Shown here: positions 9,550 through 18,753 of the stretch, in pieces
Position numbering within the stretch: position 1 is the stretch's first letter
Layout: each line of letters begins with the position of its first letter
Assembly (NCBI RefSeq): GCF_012927485.1
Contig: NZ_JABBPC010000018.1
Coordinates: 36,648 to 100,647, forward strand
Source: Polaromonas sp.
Lineage (GTDB): Bacteria > Pseudomonadota > Gammaproteobacteria > Burkholderiales > Burkholderiaceae_C
Reading direction: 5' to 3'
Length of the DNA stretch: 64,000 nt
Program-made: the position numbers and the translations under genes
The notes under the pieces: generated by a model
Databases searched by the model: none
Seen by the model: only the letters and a program-made list of their open reading frames with translations
What the model was told of the DNA's origin: nothing

Positions 9550-10224
9550 TTGAGCGATCAAAAAAAACGGGCAGACTCGCTGCCCACGAACATGGTGAAA
9601 CCGTCTATGCAAACCAGCGAACTAATGTCGGTCTTGGCGGATGGCCAATTGGCCGGTAAGGACTTTGTAGCGGCTTTGCAGACCTGCCAGCAGGATGAGT
9701 CTGCACTGGCCTGCTGGAACACCTACCACTTGATCGGTGATGTACTGCGATCTCCCGCCTCGTTGGTGTTAGGTGGGGACCTGGTTTTTGTTAGTCGGAT
9801 CAGCCAGCGTTTGGCACAGCTATCCCTGGATGGGGTGGAGCTTCGTTCTCTTGAATTCGGTTCTGTACTGCCGACCGAGGGACCAGCCGCCGAGGAAGTT
9901 ACCCATCGCCGCGGCCCGGCGTCCAACGATGGTAATTTCCGTTGGAAGCTGGTGGCTGGTTTTGCTTCTTTGGCGGCCGTCTCGGCACTTGCTTGGGACG
10001 TATCCAGCTTTCTGACTACGGTCTCTGCTCCGCAGCAACTCGCCCAGATTTCAGGGCCCCACCAATTGGTTGTGGATTCACCACGGGGCCCGATGGCGGG
10101 CGACGCCCGGCTTTATGAGTTGCTGGCTGCGCACAAGCAGTTGAGCGGTATGTCCGCCTTGCAGGAGCCCTCAGGCTTTTTGCGAAATGCTACTTTTGAA
10201 ACGTCGCAAAACACGGGGCGCTGA
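9550..10224 (+). CDS. rseA: Sigma-E anti-sigma factor RseA/MucA
   Basis: A protein of up to 224 residues with an N-terminal RseA-type domain containing the conserved SVLADGQLAGKDF...CWNTYHLIGDVLRS segment, one membrane helix (about residues 138-155) and a periplasmic tail. This is the usual layout of RseA/MucA, which tethers RpoE to the inner membrane and releases it after regulated proteolysis. The start is uncertain: TTG at 9550, or ATG at 9592 or 9607, the last beginning MQTSELMSVLADGQ and fitting the family well. It follows rpoE by about 40 bases and precedes rseB. Confidence 0.85.
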   Translation: MSDQKKRADSLPTNMVKPSMQTSELMSVLADGQLAGKDFVAALQTCQQDESALACWNTYHLIGDVLRSPASLVLGGDLVFVSRISQRLAQLSLDGVELRSLEFGSVLPTEGPAAEEVTHRRGPASNDGNFRWKLVAGFASLAAVSALAWDVSSFLTTVSAPQQLAQISGPHQLVVDSPRGPMAGDARLYELLAAHKQLSGMSALQEPSGFLRNATFETSQNTGR

Positions 10225-10260
10225 CTCCACGTTGAGTTCCGGTAATGTTCGCAAAAATCC

Positions 10261-11364
10261 ATGAAATTTAAGTCTTTTTGTTTTCTGACCATTGCAGGAT
10301 TTGTGCTCTTTGCTATGAATTATGTAGCAGCTCAGGCACCTTCATCGGTGGCCCAATTTCCAGCCGAAACGACTCAGGGAAAAATAGCGCCCTCGGGCGG
10401 TAGCGCAGGACGGGAGGCGATAAGCCTGGGAGCCAGTTCCAACGCACCGGCTTTAGCGGCAGAGTCCAAGAGCGTCAATGACTGGTTGATGCGCATGCAC
10501 GATGCTTCAAGAAAACGGGCCTATATCGGAACCTTTGTCGTGTCGTCAGGCGGCGTGATGTCAAGTGCGAAAATCTGGCATGTCTGCGAAGGCAACCAAC
10601 AGATGGAACGGATTGAAACGCTTACGGGTGCCCCGCGGTCTATTTTCCGGCACAACGATCAGGTGATCACCTTTATGCCCGACCAGAAGGTGGTTCGCAG
10701 TGAAAAACGGGAGTCGTCAGACATGTTTCCCGAGTTTCTTCAGTCGGCCGATAGCCACATCGCCGACTTTTACAAGATTCGGTCGGACGGCGTCGAGCGG
10801 GTGGCGGGGGTCAAGTCTGACATCATCATGCTCGTTCCCAAGGACAACATGCGATTTGGCTACCGTGTCTGGACCGAGCAGAAGAAAGGCTTGGTGGTAA
10901 AACTGCAGACACTGGACATCGATGGCAAGGTGCTTGAGCAGGCCGGGTTTTCAGAGCTGCAACTCGATGCGCCCGTCAAGATGGATAAACTCATTCGGAT
11001 GATGGGCAAAGTAGAGGGCTACCATGTTGAAAAAGCCGTCTTGGTGAAGACGACGGCAAGTGTCGAAGGCTGGGTTTTGAAGGCGCCCGTGGCCGGCTTT
11101 AAACCGATGAGTTGCTATAAGCGTCCGCCTGTCTCGACTGTGGGCGATGAACCTCTACAGTGGGTTTTTTCCGATGGCCTTGCCTCTGTTTCCATCTTTG
11201 TGGAGCCCTTTGATCCGCAGCGTCATGGTAAGGAATCCACGTTGTCATTGGGCGCTACCCAGACGATAACTAAGCGCATGGATGGGTACTGGATAACCAT
11301 CATGGGAGAAGCGCCCATTACAACTTTACGGCTCTTCGCCAGTGGGCTGGAGCATAAGAAGTAA
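10261..11364 (+). CDS. rseB: Sigma-E regulator RseB/MucB, periplasmic
   Basis: A 367-residue secreted protein with a signal peptide (about residues 1-24, ending ...YVAAQA). It is followed by the MucB/RseB lipid-binding-like N-terminal domain starting at WLMRMHDASRKRAYIGTFVV and a C-terminal domain in the second half. RseB binds the periplasmic tail of RseA and blocks its cleavage until lipopolysaccharide or lipoprotein stress signals appear. The gene lies between rseA and mucD, matching the family arrangement. Confidence 0.93.
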   Translation: MKFKSFCFLTIAGFVLFAMNYVAAQAPSSVAQFPAETTQGKIAPSGGSAGREAISLGASSNAPALAAESKSVNDWLMRMHDASRKRAYIGTFVVSSGGVMSSAKIWHVCEGNQQMERIETLTGAPRSIFRHNDQVITFMPDQKVVRSEKRESSDMFPEFLQSADSHIADFYKIRSDGVERVAGVKSDIIMLVPKDNMRFGYRVWTEQKKGLVVKLQTLDIDGKVLEQAGFSELQLDAPVKMDKLIRMMGKVEGYHVEKAVLVKTTASVEGWVLKAPVAGFKPMSCYKRPPVSTVGDEPLQWVFSDGLASVSIFVEPFDPQRHGKESTLSLGATQTITKRMDGYWITIMGEAPITTLRLFASGLEHKK

Positions 11365-11491
11365 GACGGGGCGCTCCAGCAAGAATTTCCGAAAAACGTT
11401 GCGCCTATGGGCGGATTGTTTTTCTTGCTGCTGACCCCCAACTGCCTGACTTGATGTAACGATAACTTTTTTTGCCTGACTACCAATACTT

Positions 11492-12973
11492 ATGACGAGG
11501 TTGATGATGCATGAATCGAATTTAAAATCCCTGCGTTCCTATCTCGCGGCGGGTTTATTGACCGTTGTTGCCGCGACCGCCGCGCTGCCTGTCACACCCG
11601 TGTGGGCGCAAACGCGCACCTTGCCCGACTTCACCGATCTGGTTGAGCAAGTTGGCCCCTCGGTGGTTAACATCCGTACCCTTGAAAAAGTCAAGACCTC
11701 TGCCGGAGGAGGTGCCGATGAGCAAATGCTCGAATTCTTCCGGCGTTTCGGCATTCCCGTGCCGCCCAACATGCCCCGAACACCACATCCTGATCGCAAC
11801 CAGCCGCAGTTGCCCGACGAGGATCAGCCCCGTGGCGTGGGTTCTGGGTTCATCCTGACGGCGGACGGCTTCGTCATGACCAATGCGCATGTGGTTGAAG
11901 GCGCGGATGAGGTGGTCGTCACGCTGACCGACAAGCGTGAATTCAAAGCCAGAATCATTGGCGTTGACAAACGCAGCGATGTTGCCGTGGTGAAGATTGA
12001 GGCTAATGGACTAGCGGCCGTGAAAATTGGCGATATAAACCGCCTTAAGGTGGGCGAATGGGTCATGGCTATCGGCTCACCGTTTGGCCTTGAAAACACG
12101 GTTACTGCGGGGATTGTCAGCGCAAAGCAGCGCGATACCGGCGACTACCTACCCTTCATCCAGACCGATGTGGCGATCAACCCCGGGAACTCGGGTGGAC
12201 CTTTGATCAATATGCGCGGAGAGGTCGTGGGCATTAACAGCCAGATCTATTCACGTTCAGGCGGCTTTCAGGGCATATCCTTTGCCATCCCCATTGACGA
12301 GGCGACCCGCGTGGCTGACCAGTTGCGCGTTAGCGGCAAAGTAACGCGCGGGCGCATCGGCGTTCAGATTGACCAGGTAACCAAAGAGGTGGCCGAATCT
12401 ATAGGGCTTGGCAAGACCCAGGGCGCGCTTGTGAGAGGCGTGGAGAGCGGCGCACCTGCGGAAAAAGCGGGCATAGAAGCTGGCGACATTATCATTAAGT
12501 TTGACGGCAAGCCGATTGAGAAAGCCGGTGATCTCCCGCGTATGGTCGGCAATGTGAAGCCGGGTGTCAAAGCGGTGGTGACTGTATTCAGACGCGGATC
12601 GACCAAAGATTTGGCCGTCATCATCGGCGAAATGGAATCCGAAAAACCAGTTCAGAAAACTTCGGGGCCAGAGCCCAAACCGCCATCGGCTGGCCCCGCG
12701 AAAGTGCTGGGTATGGTTCTGAGCGAGCTACCTGATTCGCAGAAAAAAGAGCTCAAGATCAAGGGCGGCGTGAAAGTGGAAACCGCTGACGGCGCAGCTG
12801 CCCGGGCCGGGCTTCGGGAAGGCGATGTGATCGTGGCGATTGCAAATTCTGAAATCAAGAGTGTCAAAGAGTTCGACGCTGCGCTGGCGAGGATCGACAA
12901 ATCGAAGGCGGTCAACGTGTTGTTTCGGCGCGGCGAGTGGGCGCAGTATGCGCTGATCCGACCTGCACATTGA
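11492..12973 (+). CDS. mucD: Periplasmic serine endoprotease MucD/DegP-like
   Basis: A 493-residue HtrA-type protease with a signal peptide ending near PVWAQ (residue 40), a trypsin-like domain and two PDZ domains (about 290-385 and 395-485). The catalytic triad is His133 (TNAHVVEGA), Asp163 (KRSDVAVVKI) and Ser234 (NPGNSGGPLI). It degrades or chaperones misfolded periplasmic proteins. Its place at the end of the rpoE-rseA-rseB group matches algU-mucABCD organisation. A shorter start at the ATGs at 11504 or 11507 is possible. The gap of 127 bases from rseB contains a long 9-bp inverted repeat (CAGCAAGAA at 11377 with TTCTTGCTG at 11422). Confidence 0.95.
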   Translation: MTRLMMHESNLKSLRSYLAAGLLTVVAATAALPVTPVWAQTRTLPDFTDLVEQVGPSVVNIRTLEKVKTSAGGGADEQMLEFFRRFGIPVPPNMPRTPHPDRNQPQLPDEDQPRGVGSGFILTADGFVMTNAHVVEGADEVVVTLTDKREFKARIIGVDKRSDVAVVKIEANGLAAVKIGDINRLKVGEWVMAIGSPFGLENTVTAGIVSAKQRDTGDYLPFIQTDVAINPGNSGGPLINMRGEVVGINSQIYSRSGGFQGISFAIPIDEATRVADQLRVSGKVTRGRIGVQIDQVTKEVAESIGLGKTQGALVRGVESGAPAEKAGIEAGDIIIKFDGKPIEKAGDLPRMVGNVKPGVKAVVTVFRRGSTKDLAVIIGEMESEKPVQKTSGPEPKPPSAGPAKVLGMVLSELPDSQKKELKIKGGVKVETADGAAARAGLREGDVIVAIANSEIKSVKEFDAALARIDKSKAVNVLFRRGEWAQYALIRPAH

Positions 12974-13030
12974 AGGGCACGGTTTCTCTGGTTGGAAGCC
13001 AAACCAATTAGCTAAGTTTTTAATTCCCGC

Positions 13031-13062
13031 AAAACCCCGTATTTTTTTAGCAAGGGGTTTTT
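13031..13062 (+). terminator. Possible terminator after mucD
   Basis: AAAACCCC (13031-13038) pairs with GGGGTTTT (13054-13061), with a loop that itself holds TTTTTTT. The stem is short and the following T-run is brief, so this is a moderate candidate for the end of the rpoE-mucD message. Confidence 0.45.
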
Positions 13063-13255
13063 CTGAGCGAGCCAACACTTTTCTAGGCTTAAAACAACTT
13101 TTTATTGAGAGAGAAATTCATAAATTTGTTTGTAGCCACCTATTTAAGGCTTCGTCATGGATCGATTTCTATATAATTCTGCAAGACTTCTGCATTTTTT
13201 AGATATAAAGAAACCGGGAACAAATGGGTTCAAGTTTATTGGAGCTATCCCGGGC

Positions 13256-13324
13256 TGATCCACAGGTCATCCACATGTTGTCCAGAGGTCATCAACATAA
13301 AATTGTGAATAAGTTGTGCATAAG
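13256..13324 (+). repeat. Array of six DnaA-box-like units with 11-base period
   Basis: Four head-to-tail 11-base units start at 13256, 13267, 13278 and 13289: TGATCCACAGG, TCATCCACATG, TTGTCCAGAGG and TCATCAACATA. They are followed by two inverted units at 13303 and 13314: TTGTGAATAAG and TTGTGCATAAG. Read on the other strand, the inverted pair contains TTATTCACA and TTATGCACA, both exact matches to the DnaA consensus TTATNCACA. The first two direct units differ from TTATCCACA by one base. The spacing equals about one helical turn, so bound protein would line up on one face. What binds here is inference. Confidence 0.6.
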
Positions 13325-13439
13325 TTTCCTGTTGCTAGCTTGCAACGACAAAAATATGGCTGTTTTGGGGCTGTTCGCTAAAGGCTTTTTGCCTACAATG
13401 AACTTCCAACTATCGCAGTTGCCATAGATTGTTGGTTCA

Positions 13440-13470
13440 GGGCGCGTCGCTACTTGACGCGCCCTTTTTT
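13440..13470 (+). terminator. Strong intrinsic terminator upstream of lepA
   Basis: GGGCGCGTC (13440-13448) pairs perfectly with GACGCGCCC (13456-13464) around a 7-base loop and runs straight into TTTTTT. It lies 66 bases before the lepA ATG, with no gene in the preceding 460 bases. It either insulates lepA from the sigma-E operon or ends an unannotated short RNA. Confidence 0.85.
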
Positions 13471-13535
13471 ATGGTCTTTTGCGAATAGTCTTTAATCTCT
13501 TCGCAATACTTTCAAGTACTTAGGCGTTCTCGTTG

Positions 13536-15347
13536 ATGAATCACATCAGAAATTTTTCGATCATTGCACACATTGATCATGGCAAATCCACGCTTGCAGA
13601 CAGGATCATCCAGCGTTGTGGTGGCCTGCAAGATCGCGAGATGAGTGCTCAGGTGCTTGATTCGATGGATATCGAAAAAGAGCGTGGGATAACTATCAAG
13701 GCGCAGACCGCCGCGTTGAAATACAAGGCACTCGATGGTCAGATTTATCACCTCAATCTGATCGACACCCCGGGACATGTCGACTTTTCTTACGAGGTCA
13801 GTCGCTCGTTGTCTGCCTGTGAAGGTGCGTTGTTGGTGGTGGATGCCAGCCAAGGTGTCGAGGCACAGACTGTTGCCAACTGCTACACGGCATTGGAGTT
13901 GGGTGTGGAGGTTGTACCCGTGTTGAATAAAATGGATTTGCCGCAGGCCGACCCAGACAACGCCAGGCAGGAAATCGAAGACGTGATCGGTATTGATGCG
14001 ACCGACGCGATTCCGTGCAGTGCCAAGACCGGCATGGGTATTGACGAAATTCTGGAAGCTGTGATTGCTCGGATCCCACCCCCCAAAGGCAACCCGAACG
14101 GCGCCCTGCGCGCGATGATTATTGACAGCTGGTACGACGCCTACGTGGGCGTGGTCATGCTGGTACGTGTGGTGGATGGGCGCTTGGCCAAGGGTGATCG
14201 GATCAAGCTCATGGCCAGTGAAGCCACCTACAACGCAGATCAGTTGGGCGTCTTCACCCCCCACACCGAGGAGCGTCAGTCACTCGAAGCCGGAGAAGTG
14301 GGCTTTGTGATCGCAGGCATCAAGGAACTTCAGGCGGCGCGGGTCGGCGATACCCTGACCATGATCAAGCCCGGTACGGGTGGCGCTGCTTTCACGGCCA
14401 CCGAGCCGTTGCCTGGCTTCAAGGAAATCCAGCCTCAAGTGTTCGCCGGCCTCTATCCGAGCGAGGCTAGCGAGTACGAGTCGCTGCGAGACGCGCTGGA
14501 AAAGCTCAAGCTCAACGATGCATCGCTGCATTACGAGCCTGAAGTCAGTCAAGCCCTTGGCTTTGGATTTCGTTGCGGATTTCTGGGCCTGCTTCACATG
14601 GAAATTGTCCAGGAGCGGTTGGAGCGGGAGTTCGATCAGGATCTGATCACGACGGCGCCTAGTGTGGTGTACGAAGTGGTCAAGGCCGATGGCGAAATCA
14701 TGCGGGTCGAGAATCCGTCGAAAATCCCCGACGCCGGAAGAGTCAGTGAGATTCGCGAACCCATCGTCACAGTGCATCTTTATATGCCGCAAGATTGTGT
14801 AGGCGCCGTCATGACGCTGGCCAATCTCAAGCGCGGCGTTCAGTTGAACATGGCCTACCACGGCAAGCAGGTCATGCTGACGTACGAGATGCCTCTGGGC
14901 GAAATCGTGCTGGACTTCTTTGACAAGCTGAAATCCGTCTCTCGCGGCTACGCATCGATGGATTATGAGTTCAAGGAATTCAGGGCCTCCGATGTGGTGA
15001 AAGTCGATATTTTGCTCAATGGCGAGAAAGTAGACGCGCTGTCCATCATCGTTCACCGCAGTCAGTCGGCCTATCGGGGGCGAGCCGTAGTGGCCAAAAT
15101 GCGTGAAATTATTTCTCGACAGCAATTCGACGTGGCGATCCAGGCAGCCATCGGGGCCAACATTATTGCGCGTGAGACAATTAAGGCGCTGCGCAAGAAC
15201 GTGATCGCCAAGTGCTACGGCGGCGATATTTCACGTAAGCGCAAACTCCTTGAAAAACAAAAAGCAGGAAAAAAACGCATGAAACAAATCGGTTCTGTGG
15301 AGGTACCTCAAGAGGCGTTCCTCGCCATATTGCAGGTAGAAGATTAA
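13536..15347 (+). CDS. lepA: Elongation factor 4 (LepA), ribosome-associated GTPase
   Basis: A 603-residue translational GTPase related to EF-G. The G motifs are visible: AHIDHGKST (G1), DTPGHVDF (G3) and NKMD (G4). The C-terminal basic LepA-specific region includes [24 protein letters not shown]. It affects ribosome assembly and initiation, and back-translocates ribosomes in vitro. I chose the ATG at 13536; a TTG one codon earlier is in frame. The stop overlaps the lepB start by one base, the usual lepA-lepB arrangement. Confidence 0.97.
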   Translation: MNHIRNFSIIAHIDHGKSTLADRIIQRCGGLQDREMSAQVLDSMDIEKERGITIKAQTAALKYKALDGQIYHLNLIDTPGHVDFSYEVSRSLSACEGALLVVDASQGVEAQTVANCYTALELGVEVVPVLNKMDLPQADPDNARQEIEDVIGIDATDAIPCSAKTGMGIDEILEAVIARIPPPKGNPNGALRAMIIDSWYDAYVGVVMLVRVVDGRLAKGDRIKLMASEATYNADQLGVFTPHTEERQSLEAGEVGFVIAGIKELQAARVGDTLTMIKPGTGGAAFTATEPLPGFKEIQPQVFAGLYPSEASEYESLRDALEKLKLNDASLHYEPEVSQALGFGFRCGFLGLLHMEIVQERLEREFDQDLITTAPSVVYEVVKADGEIMRVENPSKIPDAGRVSEIREPIVTVHLYMPQDCVGAVMTLANLKRGVQLNMAYHGKQVMLTYEMPLGEIVLDFFDKLKSVSRGYASMDYEFKEFRASDVVKVDILLNGEKVDALSIIVHRSQSAYRGRAVVAKMREIISRQQFDVAIQAAIGANIIARETIKALRKNVIAKCYGGDISRKRKLLEKQKAGKKRMKQIGSVEVPQEAFLAILQVED

Positions 15348-16324
15348 TGCGCAGCGTAATGAGTTCAATCACGGCGGTGGTGCTGGCGGCGTTTGTGGGT
15401 TACGGCGCGGCCTGGTATTTGGGTGCTGTAGAGGGCAATTTTTCTCTGCTGCTGTTTTTGGCCACGGTGGTCACTGGCATCTACTGGCTTGCCGAGCGAT
15501 TTTATTTTCTGCCACAGCGGCGACAAGCCGTTGTAGCGCTCGAAGTGAGCGCTTTGAGTCGCCAGGCTGAACTAACCAAAATGGGCATTAGCCAAGTCGA
15601 CGACAACACCAAGGAAGTCAAAGCTCGCCTCATCATGCAGCCGTGGTGGCTGGACTGGACCGCTGGCTTGTTTCCGGTGATTGTCGTGGTGTTTCTGCTG
15701 CGTTCTTTTCTGTTTGAGCCTTTCAAGATTCCGTCTGGTTCCATGATCCCGACCTTGCTCGTCAACGACCTGATTTTGGTTAATAAATTTCACTATGGTG
15801 TGCGCCTGCCGGTCATTAACACCAAGATATTTGACAACCACAGCCCGGAGCGCGGTGATGTGATGGTATTCCGCTATCCACCCAAACCTAGCCTGGATTA
15901 CATCAAACGCGTTGTCGGCATCCCTGGCGACGAGGTGGCTTACCTTAACAAGAAGCTCACCATCAATGGGAAACCTTTGGTCAAGACACCCTTGCCCGAT
16001 TTTTTTGATGAGGATGCGCTGCGCTACGCAAAGCAGTTTCAGGAGGTCAATGGCGACCGGAAATACCGACTGCTCAACGACGAAGATCGTCCGGCTTTCA
16101 TCCCGGGTGCTGATGACTTTCCCTTCAAAGAAAATTGCCGTTACAGCAGCGAGGGCGTCGTGTGCAAGGTGCCGGAAGGGCACTATTTCATGATGGGGGA
16201 CAACCGCGATAATTCACTGGATTCCCGCTATTGGGGTTTTGTCCCAGAGAAGAACATTGTGGGTAAGGCCTTTTTTGTATGGATGAATTTCGGCAACCTG
16301 AAACGTATTGGTGCTTTCCAGTAA
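15347..16324 (+). CDS. lepB: Signal peptidase I
   Basis: A 325-residue inner-membrane protease that removes signal peptides from secreted proteins. It has two N-terminal membrane segments and a third near residues 106-122. The catalytic Ser132 is in IPSGSMIPTL and the general base Lys187 is in DYIKRVVGIPGD. The C-terminal GDNRDNSLDSRYWGFVP is the conserved box E. It overlaps lepA by one base, so translation is probably coupled. Confidence 0.97.
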   Translation: MRSVMSSITAVVLAAFVGYGAAWYLGAVEGNFSLLLFLATVVTGIYWLAERFYFLPQRRQAVVALEVSALSRQAELTKMGISQVDDNTKEVKARLIMQPWWLDWTAGLFPVIVVVFLLRSFLFEPFKIPSGSMIPTLLVNDLILVNKFHYGVRLPVINTKIFDNHSPERGDVMVFRYPPKPSLDYIKRVVGIPGDEVAYLNKKLTINGKPLVKTPLPDFFDEDALRYAKQFQEVNGDRKYRLLNDEDRPAFIPGADDFPFKENCRYSSEGVVCKVPEGHYFMMGDNRDNSLDSRYWGFVPEKNIVGKAFFVWMNFGNLKRIGAFQ

Positions 16325-16411
16325 TTTCGACCTTGGGGCAGGCACTAGGGAGTGCTCAGCTAACTGTTTAATAGGACTCACATGGCTTTCTAGTCAACGC
16401 AGGAGAAAAAA

Positions 16412-16753
16412 ATGAAATATCAGCAGCATGGAATTTCCTTCATCGGCCTCTTGTTTGTGGGGGGCGTTTTGGCGGTCGCTAGCGTCTTGATTGTCCAGGT
16501 TGTGCCAACGCTGATTGAATTCCAGGCCATTACCAAGGCGGCCAGCAAAGCCACCGAGGGCGGCACAGTCGCAGAAATAAGAGCTATTTTCGACAAGGCC
16601 GCAGCGGTTGATGACATTAAATCAATTTCGGGAAAAGATTTGGAAGTGACCAAGGAAGGCGATAAGACCGTTGTCGGTTTTGCGTACACCAGAGAAATTC
16701 ACTTGGCTGGCCCTGCGTACCTGCTGCTTAAGTACAACAGTCGATCGAAGTAA
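16412..16753 (+). CDS. DUF4845 single-pass membrane protein
   Basis: A 113-residue protein with one N-terminal membrane helix preceded by a short MKYQQHGISFIGLLF segment that resembles a prepilin-like leader, and a small extracytoplasmic domain. This matches DUF4845, a family found between lepB and rnc in beta- and gammaproteobacteria. Its function is unknown. A clear AGGAG lies 9 bases before the ATG. It abuts the rnc start with no gap, so the two are likely translated in series. Confidence 0.85.
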   Translation: MKYQQHGISFIGLLFVGGVLAVASVLIVQVVPTLIEFQAITKAASKATEGGTVAEIRAIFDKAAAVDDIKSISGKDLEVTKEGDKTVVGFAYTREIHLAGPAYLLLKYNSRSK

Positions 16754-17455
16754 GTGCGAGCCACTGCCACCTCAAGCGCCGACTTGCTTGCCCTGCAAAA
16801 GTGCCTTCAGCACGATTTTTCCAATCCCAAGCTGCTCGCACAGGCGCTGACGCATCGCAGTTTTTCAGCCGACAACAACGAACGAATCGAGTTTTTAGGT
16901 GATTCCGTCCTGAATTTGGCCGTGGCCGCCCTGTTGTACGAACAGCTCAGCGAGGTCCCCGAGGGCGATTTGTCGCGGGTACGTGCCAACCTTGTCAAGC
17001 AGGACACCCTTCACAAACTGGCTTTGGTGCTCGGTCTGCCGGACCGGTTGCGGCTGGGCGAAGGGGAAGCCAAATCTGGTGGACAGAATCGGCCGTCCAT
17101 ATTAGCCGATGCCTTGGAAGCGGTGATTGGCGCGGTGTACCTGGATGCGGGCTTCGACAAGGCCGACCAGTTGGTGCGGCGCCTATTCAAGGATGTCGAA
17201 ATCAACCCCCAGATGCAGGCCATCGGCAAAGACCCGAAGACCGAATTACAGGAGTGGTTGCAAGGCCGCAAAATGAAGTTGCCGATTTACCGCGTGGTAG
17301 GCACCATGGGGGCTGCGCACAAGCAGACATTCGAGGTGGAGTGTGAGATAACCGAATATGGTCGGGCTGAGCGCGGCATCGGCGGCTCTCGCCGAGTCGG
17401 CGAGCAGGCGGCCGCAACGGCCATGCTGATGTTTGTCAAAACGCTGGATTCCTGA
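16754..17455 (+). CDS. rnc: Ribonuclease III
   Basis: A 233-residue double-strand-specific endoribonuclease that matures rRNA and processes structured mRNAs. The catalytic signature [13 protein letters not shown] is at residues 43-55, the second acidic site is in the [14 protein letters not shown] block, and a double-stranded RNA-binding domain occupies the last 70 residues ([17 protein letters not shown] onward). The start is a GTG at 16754, immediately after the DUF4845 stop. The rnc-era-recO order is widely conserved. Confidence 0.97.
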   Translation: MRATATSSADLLALQKCLQHDFSNPKLLAQALTHRSFSADNNERIEFLGDSVLNLAVAALLYEQLSEVPEGDLSRVRANLVKQDTLHKLALVLGLPDRLRLGEGEAKSGGQNRPSILADALEAVIGAVYLDAGFDKADQLVRRLFKDVEINPQMQAIGKDPKTELQEWLQGRKMKLPIYRVVGTMGAAHKQTFEVECEITEYGRAERGIGGSRRVGEQAAATAMLMFVKTLDS

Positions 17456-17496
17456 CTCAGCGCTATAAAAACTTTAGCCCAACACCTTTAAAGATT

Positions 17497-18576
17497 ATGA
17501 GTACAGGTAAAAAAGAACCTAAAAAACCAATAAAAGCGGCCGCAAAAGCGCCGATCAATGCGCCGGGGGTGAAGTCCCTTGAACCAGGGCCTGGTCAAGA
17601 TGCGCTCGGAGCCATGCTGGCTAACGCGTTGTTGTCCCGGGGCGCGGCGGTGCCTGCCGCCGATCTCCTTTCCACCGTCGACATTCCACCCGTCGGCGAT
17701 CAGCGGTGCGGCCTGATTGCCATTGTCGGCAAACCCAATGTGGGTAAATCAACCTTGCTGAATGCGCTGGTGGGCCAGAAAATCAGCATTACATCGCGCA
17801 AGGCTCAGACCACACGGCATCGCATCACAGGCATGCGCACCGTCAACGCAACCCAGTTTGTATTTGTGGACACGCCGGGATTTCAGACCCGGCATGCCAA
17901 CGCTTTGAACCGTTCGTTGAATCGCACGGTCGTCGGAGCCGTCAACGATGTGGATTTGATCGTGTTTGTTGTGGAAGCGGGCCAGTTCAACCAGGCCGAT
18001 GCCAGGGTGCTGTCTTTGTTGCCCGAAAAAACACCCGCAATTTTGTTGGCTAATAAGTTTGACCTGATTCATCGCCGCGCTGAAATTGCTCCATGGCTTA
18101 AGGAGATGCAGGAGCGCCACAACTTCGCAGAGTTTGTGCCCATGTCGGCCAACAGTAGCAAGGATGTCGAGCGCTTGTTCGGTATTTGCGAAAAATATCT
18201 TCCGCTACAACCGTGGATGTACGGCGCAGACGAACTGACCGATCGCAGCGACCGCTTTATGGCCGCCGAGATCATTCGCGAAAAACTGTTTCGTCTTACG
18301 GGCGACGAGTTACCTTACACCTCGACCGTGTTGATTGACCAGTATCAGGAAGAGGGTAATCTGCGCAAGATCGCTGCGACCATCGTGGTTGAACGCGACG
18401 GTCACAAGGGCATGATCATTGGCGAAAAAGGCGAGAAACTGAAACGTATCGGAACCGAAGCCCGGCACGAGTTGGAAGCGCTGACGGGGGGCAAGGTGTT
18501 TCTTGAGATATGGGTGAAGGTTCGCTCGGGCTGGGCTGATGATGAGGCTCGGGTTAAAACTTTTGGCTATGAGTAA
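17497..18576 (+). CDS. era: GTPase Era, with N-terminal extension
   Basis: A 359-residue GTPase that binds 16S rRNA near its 3' end and assists 30S assembly. The P-loop GKPNVGKST is at residues 78-86, followed by VDTPGFQ and NKFD, and the KH domain occupies the last 80 residues (around [13 protein letters not shown]). Typical Era proteins have the P-loop near residue 15. The first 70 residues here are a low-complexity Lys/Ala/Pro-rich extension ([15 protein letters not shown]...). An internal ATG at 17614 would give a shorter form, so the extension's translation is not certain. Confidence 0.95.
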   Translation: MSTGKKEPKKPIKAAAKAPINAPGVKSLEPGPGQDALGAMLANALLSRGAAVPAADLLSTVDIPPVGDQRCGLIAIVGKPNVGKSTLLNALVGQKISITSRKAQTTRHRITGMRTVNATQFVFVDTPGFQTRHANALNRSLNRTVVGAVNDVDLIVFVVEAGQFNQADARVLSLLPEKTPAILLANKFDLIHRRAEIAPWLKEMQERHNFAEFVPMSANSSKDVERLFGICEKYLPLQPWMYGADELTDRSDRFMAAEIIREKLFRLTGDELPYTSTVLIDQYQEEGNLRKIAATIVVERDGHKGMIIGEKGEKLKRIGTEARHELEALTGGKVFLEIWVKVRSGWADDEARVKTFGYE

Positions 18577-18753
18577 CTTGTTGGACACCCTGTTTTTCAC
18601 TTTGTGCCGGGCGCTGCTCCCAAAAGGTTTTGAACCTTCTTGGAAGGGGCCGGCGCGGCGTTCTGAGGCATTCCCGACCGCGTGTGCGCTGCTACCGCCC
18701 GCTAGAGTCGCCATCACTCGGTATGTTGAAGCGGTTGCATGAGGACTTAGGCT

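Larger units (their letters stand above)
12974..13535 (+). other. 560-base intergenic region between mucD and lepA
   Basis: No convincing gene is present. The stretch is clearly richer in A and T than the flanking genes (especially 13080-13250). It contains a weak terminator-like stem after mucD (13031-13062), a periodic array of DnaA-box-like units (13256-13324), a TACAAT -10-like hexamer at 13394-13399 and a strong intrinsic terminator at 13440-13470. A 67-codon open frame at 13224-13427 crosses the repeat array and looks accidental. The terminator lies far from mucD and 66 bases before lepA, which raises the possibility of a short noncoding transcript. Confidence 0.8.

Noticed and set aside
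11377..11430. 9-bp inverted repeat between rseB and mucD as a terminator
   Set aside because: The loop is 36 bases and no T-run follows, so it is not a convincing intrinsic terminator.
13256..13324. CRISPR array
   Set aside because: Units are only 11 bases long, contiguous, and in two orientations without spacers.
13224..13427. 67-codon open frame upstream of lepA
   Set aside because: It spans the DnaA-box-like array, shows no family resemblance and has no good ribosome-binding site.
18539..18742. 67-codon open frame between era and recO
   Set aside because: It begins inside era, overlaps its end and has no recognisable motif; treated as intergenic.
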